A stretch of DNA of 25,789 nucleotides from a virus. The translations under genes and the position numbers were made by a program. The notes beneath the pieces were generated by a model that was not told where the DNA came from, ran no database searches, and was given only the letters and a program-made list of their open reading frames with translations. The stretch is from positions 1 through 25,789 of the IMG/VR virus record IMGVR_UViG_3300024255_000135. One strand, written 5' to 3'. The first letter of the stretch is position 1, and every line of letters begins with the position of its first letter. Shown in pieces: positions 7,062 through 14,951 of this stretch.

Positions 7062-9557
7062 TTACGAAAAGAAACTGCTTAGTGAGCCAGTGCGCTCATG
7101 CTTCCACCCAATACATTCTATCACAGATTTGAGAGGTTCCAAGAAAGATTTCTCAAATTGCATCTGATGATTGATGTACTGATCTAACTTAAATTCTTTA
7201 GGAAGCGTGTTAAAGAATGAGATAATGTTCTGACCGATAGGGTTTGGTGTTTTGAGGTAAATGAATTTTACCTTTTCTCCTTCTTGGATAAGAGGAAACT
7301 TATTAGTAATTTTATACTGCTTGAGATAGTGATTATACAATAATGCACCTCGGACAGCAATAGGTGTACCCTTCTTATAAATCTCCGAATAACTCCGGTA
7401 TTTTTCAAGACCATTACATCCTCGGGGGAATGCAATATCTATGTAACTTTGCTGGTGTGTCTCACGTTTGATGTCACTGATATAATCAATCATGTCATCA
7501 TTAGTTCCTTTGATCATAATCTTATATGCTTTCAGAAGTTTATCTCTGAAATATGCTGGTGTAGATGAACGTTGCGTCTCCAGTCCCATGATCTTCATCT
7601 TAGGTTCCTTATAACGAACACCCTCACTGTCCCATACATTAAGAATATATCTTTTCTTAGCAGTCCAGATGCCACGGTTAGCGATGTTCTCGCGTTTCAT
7701 TACCATCTTCTGCTGGTATGCATTTACATACGTCGCCAGTTCTTGGTAACAACTTTCAATATAAGTTTCAAGTTCCACCTTACAGATCTTATCAAGGAAG
7801 TTAACAACCTTCTCATCAGACGGCGTTCCTCCTTTGAATACGTTCTTAACAAGATCACCCAGATCAAGATAAATGGAGTCAGTGTCCACAGCAATGACAT
7901 AATCTTTATCATCCGATTTTAGAATTTTATTAAGATACTCATTCATCTTATTCTCAATCCATCTGATCGAGAGTTGCCCTGAAAGAGTAATTGCTTCAGC
8001 GTTTTCCAGTCGGAAGTACCTGAAGTATTCATTACCAATAGCACCATAAGCAGAGTTCAGTTGGATCTTACGTGCCATCTGAATGTTATTATACTTGGCA
8101 ATATCCTTAACAAGTTGAGGATCTTTAGTATTCTCATACTCTTGCTTGGCAGCAAGCATCTTTTTCTTGTAAATTGTACGCTCAGTATAAATCTTTTCCA
8201 TCAACTTAGGAAGGAAACCCTGCTTCTTCGTAGTAAACAAAGTTCCGTTAGGACACATAGTAACGCCGTCTAGGGTGCTTGTATCAATCTCACGGTTTAG
8301 TAGTTTGTCTACATTAATACCGCTCACACGGTCATCCAGAAGGGTCTCAGGAGAGATATTATACTGCATGATAAGGTGTGGATACAGTGAGTTAAGGTCA
8401 AAGTTAACTACCCAATCATAAATGCCAGGTTTAGGTTCTTTCACATAAGCACCAGCATACTGCTGATCTTTAGTACTCTCAGTCTTAGGAGGAATAATAA
8501 TATTTTCCTGAGTGAGAGCATCATAGATGATACTATCCCACATACGAACCTGATAGAATACATCCTCAAAGTTTACCTTGGCATCATATGCCATAGTAAC
8601 AGCGAGTTCAATCAGTTTCATCTTATCTTCCAGCATGTCTACAAGTTCAACGTCATGGATGTTGTACTCAATAAACTTCTGCCAATCACTACGATAGAAG
8701 TCCTGAAAGTTCTCGAACTCAGAGTGATCGAGTTTCTTCTGTCCTAGTTCCACAAAAGCAATGTGATCTAAACGATAAGATTCTTGATTGGTGTAAGTAA
8801 ATTTCTGATAGAGATCATAATAGTCAAGGGTAGCAACACCGATGATATCGTAATAGATCTTCTCCTGACCTTTTACAAACAACTTACGTTCACGAACAGA
8901 GTTCCATGGTGACATAGATCTCATATGCTTAATACTCAGCATACGATCAATGCGACGGCAGATGAATGGCATATCAAAGAACTTGACATTCCACCCAGTG
9001 ATTACATCAGGAGTTTTCTGCACCCAATACTCTAGGAACTTAAGAAGAAGTTCACGTTCATTCTGACAATAAACATAATGAACGTCATCACGGGAGTTTC
9101 TAAACTCACCACAACCCCAAGTAATAATCTTCTTGCTAGTAAAGTCTTTTACAGTAATGCAAAGAATTTCTTCCCGTGCTTCCTCAACACTAGGAAATCC
9201 ATTCTCAGATGTAGTCTCAATATCAAGAGACATGATATTAAGTTGACTGAAATCATAGTCAACTTCTTTAGGATACTTACTCAGGATATACTGATATAAG
9301 TATTTGGTATTGCCGTAGATAGTAAAGTTATCTACTGCCTCATAAGTATCAACAAACTCTTTAGCATCTTTGATGCCACCGAAGTGAACGGGTTCTACAC
9401 AGTTGCCCTCAAGTGTTTTATATTTGGTCTGATTTTTTGATGAGACATAAAGAGTTGGAGAGAAGTCTTCACGACGCTCAACCCTTTCACCCCCGCTAAA
9501 ACCACGATACAAAACTGTATCATTGATGATAGCAACATTAGTATAGAAATCCATCAA
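7062..9557 (-). CDS. 43: Family B DNA polymerase (T4 gp43-like)
   Basis: An 831-aa replicative polymerase with 3'-5' proofreading. Exonuclease motifs: Exo[12 protein letters not shown], Exo[14 protein letters not shown], Exo[15 protein letters not shown]. Polymerase motifs: [39 protein letters not shown] with both catalytic Asp. The C-terminal GSLSSFFS resembles the hydrophobic clamp-binding tail of T4 gp43 and would dock on the gp45 clamp. Compared with T4 gp43 (898 aa) it is slightly shorter and appears intact with no intein or split. The first codon overlaps the stop of the preceding small gene (ATGATGG); the start could be the first or second Met. Confidence 0.97.
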   Translation of the reverse strand: MMDFYTNVAIINDTVLYRGFSGGERVERREDFSPTLYVSSKNQTKYKTLEGNCVEPVHFGGIKDAKEFVDTYEAVDNFTIYGNTKYLYQYILSKYPKEVDYDFSQLNIMSLDIETTSENGFPSVEEAREEILCITVKDFTSKKIITWGCGEFRNSRDDVHYVYCQNERELLLKFLEYWVQKTPDVITGWNVKFFDMPFICRRIDRMLSIKHMRSMSPWNSVRERKLFVKGQEKIYYDIIGVATLDYYDLYQKFTYTNQESYRLDHIAFVELGQKKLDHSEFENFQDFYRSDWQKFIEYNIHDVELVDMLEDKMKLIELAVTMAYDAKVNFEDVFYQVRMWDSIIYDALTQENIIIPPKTESTKDQQYAGAYVKEPKPGIYDWVVNFDLNSLYPHLIMQYNISPETLLDDRVSGINVDKLLNREIDTSTLDGVTMCPNGTLFTTKKQGFLPKLMEKIYTERTIYKKKMLAAKQEYENTKDPQLVKDIAKYNNIQMARKIQLNSAYGAIGNEYFRYFRLENAEAITLSGQLSIRWIENKMNEYLNKILKSDDKDYVIAVDTDSIYLDLGDLVKNVFKGGTPSDEKVVNFLDKICKVELETYIESCYQELATYVNAYQQKMVMKRENIANRGIWTAKKRYILNVWDSEGVRYKEPKMKIMGLETQRSSTPAYFRDKLLKAYKIMIKGTNDDMIDYISDIKRETHQQSYIDIAFPRGCNGLEKYRSYSEIYKKGTPIAVRGALLYNHYLKQYKITNKFPLIQEGEKVKFIYLKTPNPIGQNIISFFNTLPKEFKLDQYINHQMQFEKSFLEPLKSVIECIGWKHERTGSLSSFFS

Positions 9558-9805
9558 GCAATAGCATCGCGATATAATTTTAGCAGACTATCCATAGGTT
9601 CAGTGATAGTAATAATATCAGTAGACCTAATGGGAATCTGTTTTTGATATGAATATGGAATAAAATTTTCCAGAATAAAATCTGGAATAAATCCAATCAC
9701 CACTTTAGGATTGATGAGGATGCAATCAGCATCTTCTTCTGGACGTTCTTCAATCTCCGAGATCAGATACTGACCCGTTTTCAATAATACAATCTTCACT
9801 GTCAT
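9554..9805 (-). CDS. Small Sm-like-looking protein, copy 1 (83 aa)
   Basis: Unknown function. It begins VKIVLLKTGQYLISEIEE and continues to a motif ILINPKVV and a C-terminal IITITEPMDSLLKLY. Three other small proteins in this window (ending at 9750, 13707 and 19517) share the pattern K(L)-x-TGE-x-(I/V)-x-A-x-V, then LxNP, then an aromatic strand, then I(V)xIxEPxxxxxxxY. The strand order and the conserved Gly recall Sm/LSm (Hfq-like) barrels, which bind RNA as rings; that assignment is inference. A strong ribosome site TAGGAG lies 6 bases before the ATG. Its first 56 bp overlap the end of the preceding copy, and its stop overlaps the start of DNA polymerase. Confidence 0.85.
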   Translation of the reverse strand: MTVKIVLLKTGQYLISEIEERPEEDADCILINPKVVIGFIPDFILENFIPYSYQKQIPIRSTDIITITEPMDSLLKLYRDAIA

Positions 9806-10112
9806 CGCGAACTCCTACGTTTTGAATGTAACTTTCTTTGATATTATCTTGGGGTTCACAAATAGTAACTACCCAATCTTGTTTAATGAAATACTCCTCT
9901 GATTTAGAAGTAGCGAGCCACGGAACGAAACTCAAAACACTATCAGATGGTTCATTAGCACCCTCAGTGAGGACGCTTTGCTGCACCACTGTAACACGAA
10001 CAGGTTTGATTAGCACTGTACTGATAGATTGCTGAGTATCGCGATCAACGATCTCCCTGACATCAGCGACAAGTTCTTCCCCAGATTTAAGGAGAACTAA
10101 TTGAATGGACAT
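9750..10112 (-). CDS. Small Sm-like-looking protein, copy 2 (120 aa)
   Basis: Paralogue of the next gene downstream. It starts IQLVLLKSGEELVADVRE, has VLIKPVRV, then LSFVPWL and WVVTICEPQDNIKESY. After the shared core come about 20 acidic residues (ending GSVSDLGD) whose codons overlap the following gene by 56 bp, much more than the 1-8 bp usual here. The ribosome site CTAGGAG is only 3 bases from the ATG and resembles that of copy 1. The two genes sit between the Pol-beta-like nucleotidyltransferase and DNA polymerase 43. Its role is unknown; an RNA-binding or replisome-accessory role is inference. Confidence 0.85.
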   Translation of the reverse strand: MSIQLVLLKSGEELVADVREIVDRDTQQSISTVLIKPVRVTVVQQSVLTEGANEPSDSVLSFVPWLATSKSEEYFIKQDWVVTICEPQDNIKESYIQNVGVRDDSEDCIIENGSVSDLGD

Positions 10113-10148
10113 AAACTCCTAGAATTCAACCCTCATCATAGCATGAGG

Positions 10149-10859
10149 TCATCCGATTGACAAGCTGGCAACCTTAAGATTTCTTAGATGTGCTGACATT
10201 TTATCAAGATACCCACGGTTGCGTAGTTCCTTAAACACAAGGTTCTCTACAGCAAACTCACCACCACGTTGGATGGCAGATGATCTCATGTCACGCAGTT
10301 TCTCTTTCAACTTCTCAAATGCCTCGCGGTCGTCTGCCCTATTATCAATCAAGAAATCAATCTTCTCCATGTAGTGTCTCACCTTATTGATAATATTAGG
10401 ATCTGAAAGATCTACTTCCTGGTATGTGGGACGACGCAACCACAGACTATTCATCAGGGAGAATACTCCTTGACCTGAGGGGGTTGGGTCTCTTCTATCT
10501 TGAGCGTAGAGTTCAACATCGTGTCCATAGATCTGAATATTATGGGTGAGAGCCCAGAGTTGCTTTTTGTCTCGTAAATAATCATCAATGAGATCAGGAC
10601 AATCGGCAATGTCTTCCTTGGAAACAATAAGATGGAGGTCCAAATCAGAATACTTAGTATAATTGTAATTGGCATTGCCACCCACTAGCACTACATCAAT
10701 TATAGCACCACTAGGAATATTTGCAAACTCCGCCCACTCTTCGGCAATACGAACTAGTCCCTGCCTGACCTCAGGTTTCATTGCTTCACCAACCCAGATC
10801 TTAGGATTTAATTGCTGGTTATATCTTAGTGTAAGTTTTAGATCCCTATAACTTTTCAT
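10149..10859 (-). CDS. Pol-beta-fold nucleotidyltransferase (236 aa)
   Basis: The motif VGGNANYNYTKYSDLDLHLIV (G60-G61 then S71-D-L-D74) is the GG/GS plus hDhDh signature of Pol-beta-type nucleotidyltransferases. A third acidic position is available in GHDVELY (D114 or E116). Such enzymes transfer a nucleotide to a protein, small molecule or RNA end (MNT-type toxin-antitoxin partners, CCA-type enzymes, aminoglycoside transferases). The C-terminal 90 residues are helical and charged and may form the substrate domain. The substrate is not deducible. The gene heads the polymerase operon behind a TATAAATA promoter and is 36 bp from the following Sm-like-looking gene. No obvious partner toxin or antitoxin pair is visible. 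Confidence 0.82.
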   Translation of the reverse strand: MKSYRDLKLTLRYNQQLNPKIWVGEAMKPEVRQGLVRIAEEWAEFANIPSGAIIDVVLVGGNANYNYTKYSDLDLHLIVSKEDIADCPDLIDDYLRDKKQLWALTHNIQIYGHDVELYAQDRRDPTPSGQGVFSLMNSLWLRRPTYQEVDLSDPNIINKVRHYMEKIDFLIDNRADDREAFEKLKEKLRDMRSSAIQRGGEFAVENLVFKELRNRGYLDKMSAHLRNLKVASLSIG

Positions 10860-10877
10860 CAGGACAGACTTTAATTA

Positions 10878-10885
10878 TATTTATA
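10878..10885 (-). promoter_or_regulatory. Late promoter TATAAATA at head of polymerase operon
   Basis: Perfect TATAAATA on the minus strand, 18 bp before the ATG at 10859 and just after a terminator. An overlapping TATAAT at 10874-10879 has no -35 partner at the usual distance. It is the only promoter-like signal I see for the nucleotidyltransferase-43-uvsX-41-mazG run. Confidence 0.55.
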
Positions 10886-10891
10886 AGCAAG

Positions 10892-10928
10892 AAAAAAGAG
10901 GGTTACCTGACTGTGACCAGGGCCCTCT
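10892..10928 (-). terminator. Terminator after hsp20
   Basis: On the minus strand AGAGGG and CCCTCT form an outer stem, with an inner CCTG/CAGG pair, followed by a run of T (complement of 10892-10897). It lies 24 bp past the hsp20 stop. Confidence 0.7.
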
Positions 10929-10951
10929 GCGACGACGATATTCAATTCTAT

Positions 10952-11392
10952 TTAGTTACCAGTCAACTCGTAAGTTTTCTTCTTCTGGTGGTCGGGAATA
11001 ATTCTCTTTAATCTAATAGTAAGAAGACCATTGGTGAGATCAACACTTCGGACCTCAACATCATCAGCAATAGTTCTACTCCAGGTAAATGCACGACGTG
11101 CAATTCCTCTTTGCAGATACTCATGATCTGGTTCGGAATCTCCGGGTTTAGTACATTGAACAAATAATTTATTTGATTCTGTTTCAACTTTAATATCTTC
11201 TTTAGTATAACCAGCAAGTGCTAGTTCTAATCTAAAATCAATACTAGATTCTTTAACAAGATTGTGGGGTGGATAGTTTGCATCCGATTCATGAACTGTA
11301 GCAAATCTACGAATCCATTCATCCATACCAATACCAAATCTTGATGCATCATTCAATAGCGCATCAATATCCGCAATGTTATACTTAACCAT
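10952..11392 (-). CDS. hsp20: Hsp20-family small heat-shock protein
   Basis: A 146-aa small heat-shock protein with a central alpha-crystallin domain, an ATP-independent holdase for unfolding proteins in the cytoplasm. The domain runs from about residue 48 (SSIDFRLELALAGYTKEDIKVE) to the signature NGLLTIRLKRIIPD near 122-135. The N-terminal arm (residues 1-45) contains a short helical stretch with Trp. Small Hsp20 genes are a common part of marine T4-like cyanophage genomes, where they are thought to help virion assembly or protect replication proteins. The gene is a single transcription unit, between terminators, with a GATAAATA late-type promoter 58 bp upstream and an AGGAG ribosome site, suggesting late expression. 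Confidence 0.93.
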   Translation of the reverse strand: MVKYNIADIDALLNDASRFGIGMDEWIRRFATVHESDANYPPHNLVKESSIDFRLELALAGYTKEDIKVETESNKLFVQCTKPGDSEPDHEYLQRGIARRAFTWSRTIADDVEVRSVDLTNGLLTIRLKRIIPDHQKKKTYELTGN

Positions 11393-11449
11393 TATAGTAG
11401 CTCCTTAAAAAGCGAGTTTGTGTTTTGTGGACCCCGAAGGCATCCGATA

Positions 11450-11457
11450 TATTTATC
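11450..11457 (-). promoter_or_regulatory. Late promoter GATAAATA before hsp20
   Basis: GATAAATA on the minus strand, one base off consensus, 57 bp upstream of the hsp20 ATG and directly downstream of the regA terminator, as expected for an independent transcription unit. Confidence 0.5.
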
Positions 11458-11464
11458 ACCCAAC

Positions 11465-11497
11465 AAAAAAAGCAGACACAGTGTAAACCGTATCTGC
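11465..11497 (-). terminator. Terminator after regA
   Basis: On the minus strand GCAGATAC and GTGTCTGC pair over 8 bp (one G-U), with a 10-base loop, followed by seven T. It ends the long 55-to-regA run. Confidence 0.85.
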
Positions 11498-11551
11498 CTA
11501 TAAGGGTTTCCGACTTTTGTAGAGACCGCACGAAAAGAGTCTCAAGTCTAT

Positions 11552-11992
11552 TTATGCCTCAGTAGTTGTGACTACCTTTTTCTTACCAATATTATATTTT
11601 GCCTCAAGAGTCCATTCAACTTTTTCTTTGTAGGCAATAACTTTAATCTGGTTCAGTGGTGATACATCTTCAATTGCTTCAGACTTAAGCACCTTAATCA
11701 ATTCCCAATCAACTAAAAGTTGAGTAATACGATTACGACGCTGCACATCATTCAATGTAAGATTAGATCTCTTACCATCAAGAGCAAATAACTCTTTGAA
11801 GTGAACGATATAATAACGACCCTGCTTATGAAGAATGTGACAAGATTGATATAGTTTCTTTTCCTTACGAGAAGCAACACCAATACGTGTCAACGTTTCT
11901 CTCACCTTCAAAAAATCATCGGGTTCATTAAGAAGAACCTCCACCATATCGGCGGGTTCCCATGTTACTTCGATATCAGTTGATGTCGTCAT
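11552..11992 (-). CDS. regA: RegA translational repressor
   Basis: A 146-aa homologue of T4 RegA (122 aa), which binds initiation regions of early mRNAs, including those for clamp and clamp-loader genes, and blocks translation. The core aligns by eye with T4: PDDFLKVRETLTRIGVASRKEK, then LYQSCHILHKQGRYYIVHFKEL, then LLVDWELIKV and a C-terminal VEWTLEAKYNIG. It has an extra N terminus of about 16 residues and a longer C-terminal tail. Its ATG overlaps the gene 62 stop by 4 bp, keeping the T4 order 44-62-regA despite the insertion between 44 and 62. It is the last gene before a terminator. Confidence 0.96.
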   Translation of the reverse strand: MTTSTDIEVTWEPADMVEVLLNEPDDFLKVRETLTRIGVASRKEKKLYQSCHILHKQGRYYIVHFKELFALDGKRSNLTLNDVQRRNRITQLLVDWELIKVLKSEAIEDVSPLNQIKVIAYKEKVEWTLEAKYNIGKKKVVTTTEA

Positions 11993-12372
11993 TGCTTACC
12001 ACCTTTACTCAATTTAAGTTTAATACAATTTAGCTGTTCGTCAGAAAGAAGACTAAGAGCGGATCGTGCTTTCTCATTACTATAACCATAATAAGTTTTC
12101 ACTATTTCCAGATCTGTAATTTTTTCCTTTTTTAACCACGGAGAAAATCTCCGTTTTGGTCTGACAATATTTAGTAAAAATTCATATTGTAGTTTTTTAG
12201 AAAGGTGGTGGTTGATATTAATCTCATTCGATACCATAATAGTATCGATAAAACCAGACAGACACTTGTTAACAATGAATGGTGGGTATTCATTTTTGTT
12301 CTCATCAGTCATGATGTTTTGTTTCTCATGATTGATAGAATTCAACCAATGCTTCAGTTCAGTTTTACTCAT
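11989..12372 (-). CDS. 62: Clamp loader small subunit (gp62-like)
   Basis: A 127-aa relative of T4 gp62, which with four copies of gp44 opens and loads the gp45 clamp at primer ends. Characteristic cyanophage gp62 features visible are PPFIVNKCLSGFIDTIM, then HHLSKKLQYEFLLNIVRPKRRFSPWLKKE, and a C-terminal helical YGYSNEKARSALSLLSDEQ. I chose the start at MSKTELKHW (12372) rather than an upstream ATG at 12396 because MSKTE matches the family start and leaves only an 8-bp overlap with the methylase gene. It is shorter than T4 gp62 (187 aa), as usual in cyanophages. It is separated from 44 by a three-gene insertion. Confidence 0.9.
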   Translation of the reverse strand: MSKTELKHWLNSINHEKQNIMTDENKNEYPPFIVNKCLSGFIDTIMVSNEININHHLSKKLQYEFLLNIVRPKRRFSPWLKKEKITDLEIVKTYYGYSNEKARSALSLLSDEQLNCIKLKLSKGGKQ

Positions 12373-13195
12373 AATTAAATAGCAAGAGTTCAGCACGATC
12401 CTTCTGTTCGTTCATATAATCACCTGTAGACCGCATTGTATAAGTGAGATCATAAGTACAGGTCATCCAATCTTTGAAGCGGTCCTTGACCATCTGAGCG
12501 GAGTTATATGAGATTAACTGACGAGCAAGGTGGTTGTCGCAATCAGCAGCAAACTGATCATGATCGAAACGCTTATGCAAATCTCCCTTGTTACCATAGA
12601 GATTATCTTTGATATCATAGGGTGGATCAGAATATATAAAACAACATATATCGTCTGTAAGAAGTCCTTCATATGACCAATTAGTAATTTTCCAGTTCTG
12701 AATTATTTCTGAGTATCCTTTTAGTTTCTCGATTCCACGCACTGTGAAGTTGGCATCAGATGCCTGCCTGCTAAAGGATGAGGACTCAGTGAGACCAGAA
12801 AAAGAGCACTTGTTAACAATGTAAAAATTAACAGCACGAGATAGATGGGATTGATCATAGTTATTAACCAGTTGTTTTGCTTCAAGGAATAAATTTTTTG
12901 CCGATACAGGTTCAGGATGTTGCTGCTTAAGTTTCAATAACTCATCACATAATTCTTGACTGTAATCTTGAAGAACTCTCCAGAAGTTATACAAAGGTTC
13001 GTAAAGATCGTTCACCCACACAGGAATGTCTGGGTTCTCTTTAGTGAATGCGATGGCAACACTACCACCACCTAGGAATGTTTCCCGATACTCTTCAATG
13101 CCATCAGGGAAACGTGGAATAAGATACTTGGTAGCGCGAGATTTACCACCAGGGTATCTAAGCGGCGTCTTGAGAGACTTCAAAGTTTGGTTCAT
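12365..13195 (-). CDS. dam: Dam-type DNA adenine N6-methyltransferase
   Basis: A 276-aa D12-class adenine methylase. The N-terminal LRYPGGKSRATKYLIPRFP and FLGGGSVAIAF (near residues 40-50) form the AdoMet-binding motifs, VNDLYEPLYNFW carries the acidic ribose-binding residue, and SDPPYDIKDNLYG is the catalytic DPPY motif. The last part includes the RAELLLFNY end typical of the family. Relatives methylate GATC or related sites; the target here is inferred. GATC is not depleted in this DNA. It overlaps a nuclease-like gene by 4 bp upstream and gene 62 by 8 bp downstream, so it is co-translated inside the clamp-loader operon. It could be an orphan methylase for self-protection or half of a restriction-modification pair. 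Confidence 0.93.
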   Translation of the reverse strand: MNQTLKSLKTPLRYPGGKSRATKYLIPRFPDGIEEYRETFLGGGSVAIAFTKENPDIPVWVNDLYEPLYNFWRVLQDYSQELCDELLKLKQQHPEPVSAKNLFLEAKQLVNNYDQSHLSRAVNFYIVNKCSFSGLTESSSFSRQASDANFTVRGIEKLKGYSEIIQNWKITNWSYEGLLTDDICCFIYSDPPYDIKDNLYGNKGDLHKRFDHDQFAADCDNHLARQLISYNSAQMVKDRFKDWMTCTYDLTYTMRSTGDYMNEQKDRAELLLFNYE

Positions 13196-13710
13196 ACTGT
13201 TTGCTCAATCAAATTATAAAGTTTAGTAGCGAAGTCTTCCTTCTCTACTGGAATCACATTCTTAGCAAGAAATGTAATATCATCAAAATGAACTCTGAAA
13301 GAAACTGAATCATCTTTCAAAGTTGTATGCTTCATACAAGCATCCCATGTGCAAATACCAACAGTATAAGTTTTGGTATCCCATAATAGCATGTAATCAA
13401 AAGTTTTTTTAGGTAAACCAGAATTTCTACCTTTAAAGTTTTTCAAGGTAATTTCTTTTGTCCATGGAATTCTCTTGCAGAATAAACCATCTTGACCTTT
13501 TGATTCATAGTAAAGGTTATCTACAAGACCATAGAAATCTCTACCATTTTGAGTGTCACCAACATACTGAAGTTGCCCACCACTATATTTTGCAATAGCA
13601 ATCTCTTGAACTTCAGCACGAAGAGGACGTGTTTGCTGTCGCTTCAAACCATCAGTGGATTTAACTACACCAAAAATAGAAGGGAAGTCAAATAGTTTAG
13701 AATTAATCAA
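13192..13710 (-). CDS. Putative PD-(D/E)XK nuclease next to Dam methylase
   Basis: A 172-aa protein I do not recognise by family. It contains GRDFYGLVDNLYYESKGQ: Asp58, then a turn, then YYE69-S-K71, which matches the D...ExK active-site hairpin of PD-(D/E)XK restriction enzymes. Around it are further strand-like segments, FDYMLLWDTKTYTVGICTW near 104-122, as expected of the core fold. Its ATG overlaps the preceding gene by 4 bp and its stop overlaps the methylase by 4 bp. The adjacency to a DNA methylase supports a restriction-type role. Alternatives are a nuclease that degrades unmodified host DNA, or a non-catalytic protein. Length fits small type II enzymes. Confidence 0.6.
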   Translation of the reverse strand: MINSKLFDFPSIFGVVKSTDGLKRQQTRPLRAEVQEIAIAKYSGGQLQYVGDTQNGRDFYGLVDNLYYESKGQDGLFCKRIPWTKEITLKNFKGRNSGLPKKTFDYMLLWDTKTYTVGICTWDACMKHTTLKDDSVSFRVHFDDITFLAKNVIPVEKEDFATKLYNLIEQTV

Positions 13711-13997
13711 AGGATTAGTTTCTTTTTTTCAGGAGTTGTGATAGGAGAATACATTTGCTCATACTGAGAAACAATTTCTTCTGCTGCCTCAGCAACATAT
13801 ATCACAAACTTAGTATCTACTGTGATATCTTTTACTTCTTTACTAATCATCGGAGACCATGCTACGAATGATAGTGTGCCCTGCTGTGTAGGAACACCTA
13901 CAATTCCATTCTTTAGTGTGAGGGAATTATCATCATGGTTGACGACTTCAGCAATCACATCCTCTCCAGAGGACATACGGATCAGTTTTACGTTCAT
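13707..13997 (-). CDS. Small Sm-like-looking protein, copy 3 (96 aa)
   Basis: Third member of the small family: VKLIRMSSGEDVIAEVV, then LTLKNGIVGV, LSFVAWSPM, and a C-terminal FVIYVAEAAEEIVSQY. I chose the ATG at 13997 over one 36 bases upstream because it gives the family start (MNVKLIRM) and a typical 4-bp ATGA overlap with the clamp-loader gene 44. A basic tail follows (TPEKKKLIL). It sits between 44 and the nuclease-like gene, at the start of the insertion in the clamp-loader operon. The Sm-like fold is inference from the strand pattern; no function is known to me. Confidence 0.85.
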   Translation of the reverse strand: MNVKLIRMSSGEDVIAEVVNHDDNSLTLKNGIVGVPTQQGTLSFVAWSPMISKEVKDITVDTKFVIYVAEAAEEIVSQYEQMYSPITTPEKKKLIL

Positions 13998-14935
13998 TTG
14001 AATTGACACTCCATCATAATTTCGGTTAAACATGCCAGAAGATTAATCTCCTGATCAGCAGCAAACGCTGCCTGGTACTGGTATTTAGCGATTATCAGAA
14101 CCGCTGCTGGAATAGTAGCAGGTGTAAGAACACCATACATTGCTTCGTAGATACGATGACTAACCATATTGAAATCGTTATCAAGATTAGCAACTACCCA
14201 CTTACGAACAATATTAAACTCTTTGTTCTTAAGAGCATCCATGAGTCCTTTGAGATTGAAGTCAGTGATCTCAGCAAGGATACCAGTATCAATGCTACCA
14301 GTATTACCATACTTCTGAAGTTGATTGAGAACACGACGCCAATCAGGGAAGTGACTTTGAATTAATTCGGCAACAACTTTAGGATCGTATTCAACATTTT
14401 CACCCTCAAGTATAGTCCTGACACGGTTGAAGAATTGCCCCGCAACAGCTGCCTTTTCCTTTCCTTTGTAGGTGAAGTCAATGACTGAACATCTTGATTG
14501 GATGGGGTCAATGATTTTGTTTTTGTAGTTGCAGGTGAAGATGAATCTACAGTTGCTATGATACGCCTCAATAGAACTCCGTAAGAGGAGTTGTACATCG
14601 TTCCCTGTGTTATCTGCTTCATCAATAATGATGACTTTGTGCTTACTTCCTTGAAGTGATACGGTCGTTGCAAAAGTTTTTGCTTGGTTCCGTACCGTGT
14701 CCAGAAAGCGTCCTTCGTCAGATCCATTAATTACAATATAAGATAGTCCAAGTTCGGCACAAAGTGCCTTTGCTGCTGTAGTCTTACCAACACCAGGTGG
14801 TCCAGTGAGAAGAAGGTTATTCAACTCACCAGCAGCAACCTGTTGTTTAAGATCACGTTTGATGCCATCTGGAAGAATACAATCGTCAATTGTTTGAGGA
14901 CGATATTTCTCGACCCAGAGATACTGGTCGTTCAT
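13994..14935 (-). CDS. 44: Clamp loader large subunit (gp44-like AAA+ ATPase)
   Basis: A 313-aa AAA+ ATPase, the motor of the clamp loader. Walker A LTGPPGVGKTTAAKAL (near 43-58), Walker B VIIIDEAD, sensor 1 FIFTCNYKNKI, and the arginine-finger SRC motif IQSRCSVIDF are all present, followed by the helical lid and a C-terminal collar domain. Length matches T4 gp44 (319 aa). It works with gp62 to load gp45 for DNA polymerase and late transcription. It lies 16 bp after gene 45, as in T4. In T4 gene 62 follows directly; here three other genes intervene. Confidence 0.97.
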   Translation of the reverse strand: MNDQYLWVEKYRPQTIDDCILPDGIKRDLKQQVAAGELNNLLLTGPPGVGKTTAAKALCAELGLSYIVINGSDEGRFLDTVRNQAKTFATTVSLQGSKHKVIIIDEADNTGNDVQLLLRSSIEAYHSNCRFIFTCNYKNKIIDPIQSRCSVIDFTYKGKEKAAVAGQFFNRVRTILEGENVEYDPKVVAELIQSHFPDWRRVLNQLQKYGNTGSIDTGILAEITDFNLKGLMDALKNKEFNIVRKWVVANLDNDFNMVSHRIYEAMYGVLTPATIPAAVLIIAKYQYQAAFAADQEINLLACLTEIMMECQFK

Positions 14936-14951
14936 AATATAAAAATAAATT

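Noticed and set aside
10874-10890. A T4 MotA-type middle promoter (TTGCTTA near TATAAT)
   Set aside because: The box is only 4 bases from the -10, not 11-13, and cyanophages are not known to carry MotA.
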